Source: Gammaproteobacteria bacterium (GTDB lineage Bacteria; Pseudomonadota; Gammaproteobacteria; Pseudomonadales; Pseudohongiellaceae). From it: 8,710 nucleotides of DNA. Location: NCBI GenBank assembly GCA_016762975.1, contig JAESUV010000002.1, positions 52,415 through 61,124 on the forward strand, given 5' to 3'. A program made the translations under genes and the position numbers. The notes under the pieces are model-generated. The model made no database searches. It was not told the origin of the DNA and worked only from the letters and a program-made list of their open reading frames with translations. Positions 1-6,193 of this stretch are shown piece by piece (positions within the stretch are counted from its first letter, which is position 1; each line of letters opens with the position of its first letter).

Positions 1-49
1 GGTATAAAGTTTTTTGGTTTATGAGTATTCAACAGACAATTCCTTTCGA

Positions 50-949
50 TTAAGATTTTAGCTGTAAAATACGACGAGCACCGGTTAACACAATCACACC
101 AATGATTAGCCCAATCAGCAGGTCAGGATAACGCGAGCCTGTCCATGCGACCAGAAATCCGGCCAATATTACTCCAAGGTTTGCAATGACATCATTGGCA
201 GAAAAAATCCAGCTGGCTTTCATATGAGCGCCGCTCTCTCTATTTTTAAAAATCAGCATCAAACAGGTCACATTAGCGATCAAAGCGACGAGCCCAAATC
301 CCATCATCAAGGTTGAAACGGGATCACTTCCAAATATAAAACGGCGTAATACTTCACTCAATGCACCTAAGGCTAAAATCATTTGCAACCAGCCAGAAAT
401 ATGCGCGGCTTTAAGCTTCTTTTTAACACTGTGACCAACGGCATAGAGTGCCAAGCCATAAACGGCTGCATCCGCAAACATGTCGAGAGAATCAGCAATT
501 AAACCGGCCGATTGGGCCATCCAACCAACGATTATTTCAACAACAAACATGAATCCGTTAATGGCAAGCAACCACTTAAGGATCTGCATTTCTTGAGCTT
601 CTGTTTCTTTCGCTGACGCTGTCGCTTTGGCAACTTCTTTGCTACAAGTTTCTTGGGTGTTTTCTAACTTGACACCAAACTTCAAAGACTCAAGTCTCGA
701 AGTGATTTCCTCCAAATTATTGTCATGAAAAACCCTGACTTTGCGCGCTGGAATATCAAACAGCAAACCAACCGATGGCTTGATGCTATCGAGCGATAAT
801 CGAATGAGTCGTTCCTCCGAAGGACAATCCATTTTCGGCACTATAAATTCACTGGTGAATTGTTTATCAAAAGAACCGGCGTCCTCCACCGTGGTTGTTT
901 TTAACTCCACCGGTGCACTTTGGCATTGTCCTTTACTAGTATCAGTCAT
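50..949 (-). CDS. CDF-like cation transporter with N-terminal HMA-like domain
   Basis: A 299-residue inner-membrane protein, probably moving a divalent heavy metal out of the cytoplasm. Residues 34-95 look like a degenerate heavy-metal-associated fold: the usual MxCxxC is M40-D-C42-P-S-E45, so only one Cys is left. Residues 124-296 form about six hydrophobic segments of the cation diffusion facilitator (CDF) membrane domain. TM2 carries D153, D156 and D160, giving the DxxxD half of the metal site. TM5 carries N252-D253, but the usual HxxxD histidine is F249. The cytoplasmic C-terminal domain of classical CDFs is absent, as the protein ends just after the last membrane segment. The ATG at 949 is chosen because AAGG lies 7 nt upstream. 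The gene is divergent from the MerR regulator and has a MerR-type promoter. The CDF family assignment is firm from the TM2 pattern and overall layout; the substrate (Pb, Cd or Zn) is inferred from the neighbours. Confidence 0.87.
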   Translation of the reverse strand: MTDTSKGQCQSAPVELKTTTVEDAGSFDKQFTSEFIVPKMDCPSEERLIRLSLDSIKPSVGLLFDIPARKVRVFHDNNLEEITSRLESLKFGVKLENTQETCSKEVAKATASAKETEAQEMQILKWLLAINGFMFVVEIIVGWMAQSAGLIADSLDMFADAAVYGLALYAVGHSVKKKLKAAHISGWLQMILALGALSEVLRRFIFGSDPVSTLMMGFGLVALIANVTCLMLIFKNRESGAHMKASWIFSANDVIANLGVILAGFLVAWTGSRYPDLLIGLIIGVIVLTGARRILQLKS

Positions 950-966
950 ATAAAAACCTTGATTTA

Positions 967-995
967 TTGATAAAACCGAGTTTAAACTCTATAGT
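967..995 (+). promoter_or_regulatory. Putative promoter of the MerR-family regulator
   Basis: On the plus strand TTGATA (967-972) and TATAGT (990-995) are separated by 17 bp, a normal sigma-70 spacing. The -10 falls inside the operator dyad at 986-1006, so bound regulator would cover it. That layout predicts autorepression, as is usual for divergent merR-type genes. Confidence 0.6.
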
Positions 996-1009
996 CACTA
1001 TAGTGTCAA
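979..1009 (-). promoter_or_regulatory. MerR-type promoter/operator of the cation transporter gene
   Basis: Read on the minus strand there is a -35 TTGACA (1004-1009), a 19-bp spacer and a -10 TAAACT (979-984). The overlong 19-bp spacer is the hallmark of promoters activated by MerR-family proteins through DNA distortion. The spacer holds a dyad at 986-1006, with half-sites ACTCTATAG and CTATAGTGT separated by TCA, very like known PbrR/CadR operators. The predicted transcript starts near 972, giving a leader of about 23 nt. Regulation by the adjacent PbrR/CadR-type protein is inferred from position and motif. Confidence 0.85.
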
Positions 1010-1015
1010 TTGAAA

Positions 1016-1022
1016 TAAGGTG
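1016..1022 (+). promoter_or_regulatory. Ribosome binding site that selects a TTG start
   Basis: TAAGGTG lies 5 nt before the TTG at 1028. The following residues, MKIGELAKLTG, are exactly where PbrR/CadR proteins begin, and no ATG is available nearby, so the TTG is the likely start. Confidence 0.6.
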
Positions 1023-1027
1023 TTTAT

Positions 1028-1429
1028 TTGAAAATCGGCGAATTAGCAAAATTAACGGGTTGTTCAATACAGTCCATTCGTTTCTACGAAAAGGAGCACT
1101 TATTAAGCACTCCTCCGCGTAGTGAGGGTAATTACCGACTTTATAATCGTAAAAACCTAGAGCAACTCATTTTCGTTAAACACTGCCGTAACCTGGATAT
1201 TACGCTTGTGGAAATCAAACAATTGCTCGACTTAAATCAGTCACCGGAAACTCAATGTGAAGACGTCAATCACTTAATTGACGAGCATATCAAACAAATT
1301 AACCTTCGCATGACTGAACTGAAAAAACTGAAAGGTTCATTAACAGATTTACGTTCAAAATGCCGTGATAATCAGACCGTAAAAAATTGCGGTATTTTGC
1401 AGGATCTATTAACTAAGCCTTCCGATTAG
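1028..1429 (+). CDS. pbrR: MerR-family Pb(II)/Cd(II)-responsive regulator (PbrR/CadR type)
   Basis: A 133-residue cytoplasmic transcription factor, the normal length for PbrR/CadR. Residues 1-40 form the winged helix-turn-helix (MKIGELAKLTG, then IRFYEKEHLL and GNYRLY). Residues 80-110 form the antiparallel dimerisation helix. Three metal-binding cysteines are present: C77, C112 and C121. From memory of the family, CadR has C112-x6-C119, while the Pb(II)-selective PbrR691 has an eight-residue loop between its last two cysteines. The loop here is C112-x8-C121, which favours a Pb-type sensor. Two operators with the same geometry, one in its own divergent intergenic region and one upstream of the FTR1 gene at 3494-3524, are its likely targets. 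The start is TTG with a good ribosome site. It is convergent with the FTR1 gene. The family is certain; Pb over Cd specificity is an inference. Confidence 0.92.
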   Translation: MKIGELAKLTGCSIQSIRFYEKEHLLSTPPRSEGNYRLYNRKNLEQLIFVKHCRNLDITLVEIKQLLDLNQSPETQCEDVNHLIDEHIKQINLRMTELKKLKGSLTDLRSKCRDNQTVKNCGILQDLLTKPSD

Positions 1430-1431
1430 TA

Positions 1432-1503
1432 GCAGTCAAAGACAACTTTACTGTAGAGAGGACTCATTGATTCAGCACTTAACTATTGCTCTCTATTGAC
1501 TGC
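1432..1503. repeat. Nested inverted repeat between convergent genes, possible bidirectional terminator
   Basis: GCAGTCAA (1432-1439) pairs with TTGACTGC (1496-1503), and TAGAGAG (1454-1460) pairs with CTCTCTA (1489-1495). The two right-hand arms are contiguous; the left-hand arms are separated by 14 nt, so the stem would carry a bulge. It starts just after the regulator stop and covers the 3' end of the FTR1 gene. There is no T-run on either strand, so an intrinsic terminator is not certain. Confidence 0.45.
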
Positions 1504-3455
1504 CTGTGACCAAATTTTAATTTGAACCACTGTTTGCCGATTAATAGACTTGATAATAATAAAATCAAAAATTGCGTTGCTACCCCTTGCCAGGTTGAAT
1601 TAATACCCAGCCATTCGATTTGAAAATTAATGGGGAAAGGCGAAATGCCGATCACTGCCGCTTCTTGCAATGCTGAAATAGCCTTTCCTGCCAAAACGAA
1701 TGACAGCGCCAATAACAGATAAGTCGTTGTCGAGAAAAATCGGCTAATGGGCAGTTTGACCGAATATTTAATCATTAACCAGGTGATCAACATTAAAACG
1801 AATATAGCAAAAACAAACCCGCCGACCAGAGCAAACTGTTGTGTTGGTGCCGTTTGGGTGAGTAATGATTGATAGAACAACACTGTCTCAAACACTTCAC
1901 GATAAACCGCGATAAAAGCTAATCCCGATATCCCCCACAAAGTGCCTGCATTCAAGCTTTTAGCGATATTCTGTTGAATATATTCCTGCCAATGATCAGC
2001 TTGAGTTTTACTGTGCATCCAAAAGCCAACATAGAATAAGACAACTGCCGCTAACATTGCGGCAACGCCTTCCATAATTTCGCGACTGGCACCGCTGATT
2101 GTCACCAAATATTGTGCCACTATCCAGGTCAAAATACCGCTAACCAACGCAGCTCCCCAACCAAAATGAACGTACTTGATCGCTTCTTTTTTATTGGAGC
2201 GAAGCAGTACAGTAAAAAGAGCAAGTACAACTAACAGCGCTTCCAAACCCTCACGCAGTAAAATAATAAAGCTGGCACTAAACAGAGTTGCGTCAGACAT
2301 GGAAGAGCCTGTTAATAGTTCTTCAGCTTCTTCTAGCTGAGTCAATATCACGGCTAATGATTGTTCGACCTGTTCGACGTTTTGTTTGTCGCTCAACTCT
2401 TGGCGCAAACTCAACAGACTCGATTCAATGGATTGACGAAGTGCCTTATCTCTCGCATCGAGGGTATTTTCAACCAGTTCGAAACCATCCAGATAAGCGC
2501 TGACAGCAAGCCTTTTTGCCTTGTCATAATCACCTTTTTGGTAGGCCACATTCGCTTCTTCAAGTCGCTGACGTGTGATGCTTAAAGGGGATCCATTGCT
2601 TGAAAATAACAGGGCTGGATTGGCTCGTGCCGTTTCAACCAACATCCATTCACTTTTGCTGCGTTTGCTATTCAGCTCAAATGGACTGAACATGACAACA
2701 TCTTGTACAGCCAAGACTGACTCTCTGGGCATTCCTTGTTTTTCATCAGCGGCAAATGCCAGACTTCCGACGAAGAATGCCAACGACCAGCGCTCCTTTT
2801 CAGTCAAATGTTTAAAAGAGGGCATTGCTGTACCTTCTATTCCGTCAGATAGAGCATCGTAAAGCCCAAGGATAGAACGGTTGTTCGCGCGAGTTTTATC
2901 GGTGAAATCTGTCGGCGCGGGATTAAGTTGTTGAGCTAATTGACCGTCACCGAAACCAAACTGACCATGACAACCGGAACAATCATTCTGAAACCTTATG
3001 TTAGTTTCTGATTTAGTAATTAACGAACGAGGAAGTGATAATTGTGGAGATAAAGCCAGTAGTTCCCGCCTCAAGTTACCGGACAAGTTTTGGATCACAT
3101 AAACTTTCTGTTTGTTTGCGACTGCTGTTTGAAGCGATTGCGCCAATACTTGTATTTGAGCGTTTTCGATTGTCAGAGCAGCACTCTTTTCCAGAATGAG
3201 CCCAGAGAATTCCACCATTTCCTGATACTCACCCTGATCAATGATTTTTCCATCGGCAACGGCTGAATCATAATCAACTCCCACATACTCGGCGAGCTGT
3301 AAAAGTTGGCGTAACTCTTCCGGCTCAGCATTGGCTGATACGTTCCCTGAAACAATAAGTCCGAATAAGATACTTAAACTAGCGATTGTTTTTTTAATCA
3401 CTAATTCATAAGAATTGAGATTGATGAAATAAGTTATTGGGTTGCAAACATTCAT
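1479..3455 (-). CDS. pbrT: FTR1-family metal permease with fused c-type cytochrome (PbrT-like)
   Basis: A large inner-membrane protein resembling PbrT, the putative Pb(II) uptake protein of pbr operons, and FTR1 iron permeases. Numbering is from the ATG at 3455 (658 residues). A signal-like hydrophobic segment spans about 20-42 and ends in SANA. A periplasmic c-type cytochrome domain follows, with heme motif CSGCH at 159-163 and likely axial Met in AMPSF (M211). Residues 290-380 are helical. From about 391 an FTR1 domain of about seven membrane segments carries REGLE (401-405), REIME (458-462) and REVFE (519-523), the REXXE acidic ligands expected for metal passage. The start is uncertain. 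A TTG at 3467 extends the frame by 4 codons, and a GTG at 3401 would place the signal peptide at the very N-terminus (MIKKTIASLS); none has a strong ribosome site. The upstream promoter matches that of the CDF-like gene. Uptake of Pb(II) rather than iron is inferred from this MerR context. Confidence 0.88.
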   Translation of the reverse strand: MNVCNPITYFINLNSYELVIKKTIASLSILFGLIVSGNVSANAEPEELRQLLQLAEYVGVDYDSAVADGKIIDQGEYQEMVEFSGLILEKSAALTIENAQIQVLAQSLQTAVANKQKVYVIQNLSGNLRRELLALSPQLSLPRSLITKSETNIRFQNDCSGCHGQFGFGDGQLAQQLNPAPTDFTDKTRANNRSILGLYDALSDGIEGTAMPSFKHLTEKERWSLAFFVGSLAFAADEKQGMPRESVLAVQDVVMFSPFELNSKRSKSEWMLVETARANPALLFSSNGSPLSITRQRLEEANVAYQKGDYDKAKRLAVSAYLDGFELVENTLDARDKALRQSIESSLLSLRQELSDKQNVEQVEQSLAVILTQLEEAEELLTGSSMSDATLFSASFIILLREGLEALLVVLALFTVLLRSNKKEAIKYVHFGWGAALVSGILTWIVAQYLVTISGASREIMEGVAAMLAAVVLFYVGFWMHSKTQADHWQEYIQQNIAKSLNAGTLWGISGLAFIAVYREVFETVLFYQSLLTQTAPTQQFALVGGFVFAIFVLMLITWLMIKYSVKLPISRFFSTTTYLLLALSFVLAGKAISALQEAAVIGISPFPINFQIEWLGINSTWQGVATQFLILLLSSLLIGKQWFKLKFGHRQSIESNS

Positions 3456-3493
3456 AATTCTTGCCAACAGTAATACGATTGAGAATAATTCGC

Positions 3494-3524
3494 ATTATAA
3501 ACCCTCTAGTCAGTATAGAGTCAA
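3494..3524 (-). promoter_or_regulatory. Second MerR-type promoter/operator, upstream of the FTR1/PbrT gene
   Basis: On the minus strand there is a -35 TTGACT (3519-3524), a 19-bp spacer and a -10 TATAAT (3494-3499). The dyad at 3501-3521 has half-sites ACCCTCTAG and GTATAGAGT separated by TCA. Operator length, centre position relative to the -35 and -10, and the central TCA are identical to those of the operator at 986-1006. The two sites therefore look like targets of one protein. The consensus -10 predicts a stronger promoter than that of the CDF-like gene. Confidence 0.85.
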
Positions 3525-3541
3525 GCTGGATAAAGTCTTTG

Positions 3542-3567
3542 GTAAAATAAACGAGGGTTTTATTTAC
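3542..3567. repeat. AT-rich imperfect inverted repeat between the metal module and the resolvase
   Basis: GTAAAATAAA (3542-3551) and TTTTATTTAC (3558-3567) flank CGAGGG and pair at 8 of 10 positions. Together with CGAGTA/TATCG at about 3663-3680, it lies in the 3525-3691 gap just upstream of the resolvase, where Tn3-family res sites normally sit. No clear three-subsite res arrangement could be read, so the role is open. The gap holds no gene. Confidence 0.3.
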
Positions 3568-3691
3568 TCCTTTAGATCAACAAAACCATCAAACAGAAAT
3601 CAAGGGATGCTAGGTAAACAAACTTGGTAAAGTTATCAAAGTTAATATATGATTTGTTTTTACGAGTATCTTAACTATCGAATTTGAATTT

Positions 3692-4258
3692 ATGTTAATT
3701 GGTTACGCCAGAGTATCGACTGACGATCAAAATCTTGACCTTCAAATGGATGCACTCACTAAAGCCGGATGTGAGCGTATTTTGGAAGATCATTTAAGCG
3801 GCGCTAAAGCTGAACGTCCTGGACTCCAAGAAGCAATAAATTATGCGCGGACAGGTGATACGATCGTGGTCTGGCGTTTAGACCGTTTAAGCCGTTCATT
3901 GAAAGATCTGATTGAAATGGTGACTCTGATGGATTCAAAAGGCATCGGGCTGAAAAGCTTGCAAGAAGCGATCGATACATCGTCGAGTTCTGGCAAACTT
4001 ATTTTTCATATCTTTGGTGCACTTGCCGAGTTTGAACGCAATTTGATTCGGGAAAGAACTCAGGCGGGTCTGCAAGCAGCTCGTGCCCGTGGACGAAAAG
4101 GTGGTAGACCAAAATCTCTTGATAAAGATAAGCAAGCTTTAGTTGTAAAGTTATATGAAGAGAAGAAGCACACAATAAAGCAAATTTGCCAAATGATGGA
4201 GATTTCAAAGCCTACTCTTTATAAATACGTTAGCGCTTCAAAACCAAAAATCTCGTAA
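3692..4258 (+). CDS. Serine site-specific recombinase, Tn3-type resolvase/invertase family
   Basis: A 188-residue recombinase of the usual length for TnpR/Hin/Pin proteins. It would cut and exchange DNA at short sites, resolving transposon cointegrates or inverting a segment. The catalytic domain (about 1-125) shows MLIGYARVS with nucleophile S9 and R7, then WRLDRLSRS (R62, R65, R68) and EFERNLIRERT (E115, R116, R120). The arm and GRKGGRPKSL (134-143) lead into a C-terminal helix-turn-helix (about 160-181). All catalytic residues are present, so it is probably active. The start is the ATG at 3692, with only a weak ribosome site. A possible weak promoter is TTGGTA (3624-3629) with TATATG (3646-3651). 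No transposase and no Tn3 terminal inverted repeat are visible, so it looks like a leftover or an independent mobility gene of the metal island. Confidence 0.92.
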   Translation: MLIGYARVSTDDQNLDLQMDALTKAGCERILEDHLSGAKAERPGLQEAINYARTGDTIVVWRLDRLSRSLKDLIEMVTLMDSKGIGLKSLQEAIDTSSSSGKLIFHIFGALAEFERNLIRERTQAGLQAARARGRKGGRPKSLDKDKQALVVKLYEEKKHTIKQICQMMEISKPTLYKYVSASKPKIS

Positions 4259-4363
4259 AGATTACTATTTAGCCTAGAGGCCGAGTGAACTTTTCGAGGA
4301 AATGGGCGCAAACCGCCTACATGGGCTGAAATACGCAGTTATGGTGTATCAGCCAATGGTACA
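4259..4363. other. Short non-coding junction after the resolvase
   Basis: No gene. A small hairpin GGCG-CAAAC-CGCC lies at about 4305-4317. The frame of the next reading frame opens after a TGA at 4286-4288 and reads through without a stop. The following product could therefore have lost its N-terminus at this junction, where base composition also rises. Confidence 0.35.
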
Positions 4364-4744
4364 GTGACTTCTACAGTGCCCTGGAACAAAACAGCAGCAT
4401 GGTCAGCAGCTGCAACTTTCGTAGTGCTTCCTCCACCCTTTACCGTTGTACCTGCTGCAGGGTTTATCATCCCGGGATTCACCCAGCTTTCCAACCCGGT
4501 GACAGTTACCATCACAACGCCTTCGGCTTGTCCTTATTCTGCCGCTTACGCCTCAGGCCCCTTTGGTCTAGCGCAGATCACAACCGTTCCTGCTGCTCCT
4601 CAGGCATCAAATCCGACAGATGCAATCACGATAACGCTATCACGCGAATCCGATGCCGCTTATACAGGGACGCTTACGGTGACTCTTACCTCCGCCGCTG
4701 GAGGTCCTCCTGTGGTTGTACCTATTCCTATAACGGCGCTCTAG
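4364..4744 (+). CDS. Hypothetical Thr/Val/Pro-rich protein or protein fragment
   Basis: A 126-residue frame opening at GTG, not recognised as any family. The product is rich in Ala, Thr, Val and Pro with alternating hydrophobic/Thr stretches (VTVTITTPSACPYS, GTLTVTLTSAAGGPP), as in beta-strand-rich exported or repeat-domain proteins. It has no signal peptide and no ribosome site before the GTG. The open frame extends upstream to the stop at 4286 and its translation stays protein-like (WAEIRSYGVSANGTV), so the true N-terminus may be missing. The GC content is higher than that of the resolvase next to it. It is followed by about 110 bases without coding signal and then the metalloprotease remnant. 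It may be a displaced piece of the same exported protein, but nothing in the sequence proves that. Confidence 0.35.
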   Translation: MTSTVPWNKTAAWSAAATFVVLPPPFTVVPAAGFIIPGFTQLSNPVTVTITTPSACPYSAAYASGPFGLAQITTVPAAPQASNPTDAITITLSRESDAAYTGTLTVTLTSAAGGPPVVVPIPITAL

Positions 4745-4854
4745 GTGGTTTAGTTTGGAGAGTATCAGATTCAGAGCGTATTGTTATATGTCGATATTTT
4801 TCGGACACATCTTTAAATCGAAACCGCTGTAAAAGCCAACACAAACATAAATAA

Positions 4855-5193
4855 ACTCATAGAGCCAGGGATCACTTATCACCCGCATGGGCACGAACGT
4901 GGTCTGGCTCGCTTGAATGCACAGAACCATTCGGTTCAGGTTATAGAGACGCGGGTGTTTGCAATGGCTCGACGCTTAAGGCAGATTCAGGGTTAGTAAC
5001 TTTTAATGACTCACATCTCGTGAACAAGCCCTTGTCAATTCTACAAAGGACTGCTGCGCATGAGACAGGGCATATATTTGGATTGAGTCACGTTGCGGCA
5101 TCATGTAATACGTTCATGTCGGTACCAGTGTCTACTTCCCAGCCAACTAGCCTAAATTCAACTGAAGTGATTTGGATTAACTTACAATATTAA
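4855..5193 (+). pseudogene. N-terminally truncated matrixin-like zinc metalloprotease
   Basis: An open frame of 112 codons with no usable start, since the only Met is near its end. At 5059-5091 it encodes HETGHIFGLSH, the HExxHxxGxxH zinc site of metzincins: three His ligands, catalytic Glu and the conserved Gly. Nine residues after the third His comes the Met-turn, in CNTFMSVPV. About 68 residues precede the zinc motif (WSGSLECTEPFGSGYRDAG, later LVTFNDSHLV). An intact matrixin catalytic domain is about 160 residues and secreted forms add a signal peptide, so the N-terminal part is lost. The stop at 5191-5193 is 10 nt before the next gene, whose ribosome site overlaps it, so the two were probably one operon. 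The alternative is a gene whose 5' part lies in another frame through a frameshift upstream of 4855. The family call rests on motif only. Confidence 0.6.
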
Positions 5194-5203
5194 GGAGAAT
5201 CAA

Positions 5204-5836
5204 ATGAACAAATTATTATATTTTGGCTTAATTGCAACGTTTCTGACGAGTGGTTCTCTGAGTGCTCAAACCATCAGCTATGAAGAGATGGAAGCGAAAG
5301 GTGAAGCTAATGACATAGATGGCTATATTCCCAAAAGCATGGAATCGCTGGTGGGAACATCGTCTGTAATCATAAAAGGCAGGTTTGGAAATTTCTTATC
5401 GAACGATTTATCCTTTGGTTATGCGGATACACGCGAGTCTTTGAAGAAAGCTCATGCTTTGACTGATGCCGAACTAGACCGAATAGGCGTGCCCATAAGT
5501 CGGTATGAAATCATTGTGGATGAAGTGTTACTGGGCCGTGTTGATGAATCAACAGTTGTGTACACCCTTCTTGAATTGCCACCCACGGATCGTTCATTCA
5601 CGCACCCAGCAGTCACTAGACTATTTTTCTTAGTGGAAAATCCAGATGGCTCTTACAGCCCCAGAGGGCCAGCGTCTGTGCTAAACCAAAAGGAGGGCAG
5701 TTATACCTATGACGCGCTAACTAACTATTCCGATGCTTTCCGAGATAAGCGCCTGGATTTTTTGCCAAAGGCCAAGGTTGATGACTTCGAAAAAGCGTTA
5801 GCAGAAGTGATAGCAACCGAAAAATCTAAACGCTAA
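5204..5836 (+). CDS. Secreted protein of unknown function
   Basis: A 210-residue protein with a clear Sec signal peptide (MNKLLYFGLIATFLTSGSLSA, cleavage after about residue 21), so it is periplasmic or secreted. No family is recognised. The mature part has the pattern of a small beta-rich domain: SSVIIKGRFGN (about 53-63), YEIIVDEVLLG (about 101-111), TVVYTLLELPP (about 116-126), RLFFLVENPDGSYSPRGP (about 139-156). The VDEVLxG and FLV..PDGSY spacing recurs in uncharacterised exported proteins, from general impression only. The ATG at 5204 is secure because TAAGGAG lies 7-8 nt upstream and is shared with the stop of the protease remnant. A strong terminator follows, so this was the last gene of its operon. 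A role as partner of the former protease is possible but unproven. Confidence 0.8.
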   Translation: MNKLLYFGLIATFLTSGSLSAQTISYEEMEAKGEANDIDGYIPKSMESLVGTSSVIIKGRFGNFLSNDLSFGYADTRESLKKAHALTDAELDRIGVPISRYEIIVDEVLLGRVDESTVVYTLLELPPTDRSFTHPAVTRLFFLVENPDGSYSPRGPASVLNQKEGSYTYDALTNYSDAFRDKRLDFLPKAKVDDFEKALAEVIATEKSKR

Positions 5837-5844
5837 GTGGGTCT

Positions 5845-5880
5845 AAAAGAGAAAGGGCCTTTTAAAGGCTCTTTTTTTTT
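5845..5880 (+). terminator. Rho-independent terminator
   Basis: GCCTTT and AAAGGC (5858-5870) form the core, extended outward by AGAAAGG pairing with the following TCTTT, and a run of nine T residues closes it. It begins 9 nt after the stop of the secreted protein gene. Confidence 0.85.
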
Positions 5881-6026
5881 GCCTTATTATTTACAGAAAC
5901 AAGAATGCCAACTGTCCAGTTTGGCAACGACTGACCCGGTTGACCTTGTAGAGCGCGAGGGCGAAGCCCTTAGAGGTTTTTAAATGGGTGTGGCTTAGTG
6001 ATCGTTACCGACTGGCGGAGAGCACG

Positions 6027-6091
6027 CCCGAAGGAAAGCCCTGAAACCACGAACATTAAAAGTGATTTCAGGTGTAGTAAGGCCCTTCGGG
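6027..6091. repeat. Nested palindrome with two co-linear stems
   Basis: The outer arms CCCGAAGG (6027-6034) and CCTTCGGG (6084-6091) are a perfect 8-bp match. The inner arms CCTGAAACCAC (6040-6050) and GTGATTTCAGG (6062-6072) match at 10 of 11 positions around an 11-nt loop. The single C/A mismatch becomes a G-U wobble in a minus-strand transcript, so the fold would be complete in RNA read leftward. Confidence 0.55.
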
Positions 6092-6193
6092 GATCGTTAA
6101 AATCGCTTAGAGAGCGTCTGGTAAAGCCTTTTTGGGCTCTTTCAAAATAAAAGTTTTTCGGCCACCAGGTCCAGAAGGTGTATCGAAGACGGC

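Noticed and set aside
741..953. Plus-strand frame of 70 codons opposite the CDF-like gene
   Set aside because: It is the antisense shadow of the transporter, with no ribosome site or family features.
4399..4854. 151-codon frame overlapping the Thr/Val/Pro-rich frame
   Set aside because: Its Ser/Arg/Cys/Tyr-rich composition is typical of an out-of-frame reading of a higher-GC coding stretch, and it runs through the apparent non-coding gap.
4816..4993. Alternative frame reading GITYHPHGHERGLARLN
   Set aside because: It is short, has no start, and competes with the frame holding the full zinc-protease motif. It was kept in mind only as a possible frameshift partner.
5970..6140. Group II intron or integron attC site
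   Set aside because: No domain V signature, reverse transcriptase, or paired RYYYAAC/GTTRRRY core sites could be found.
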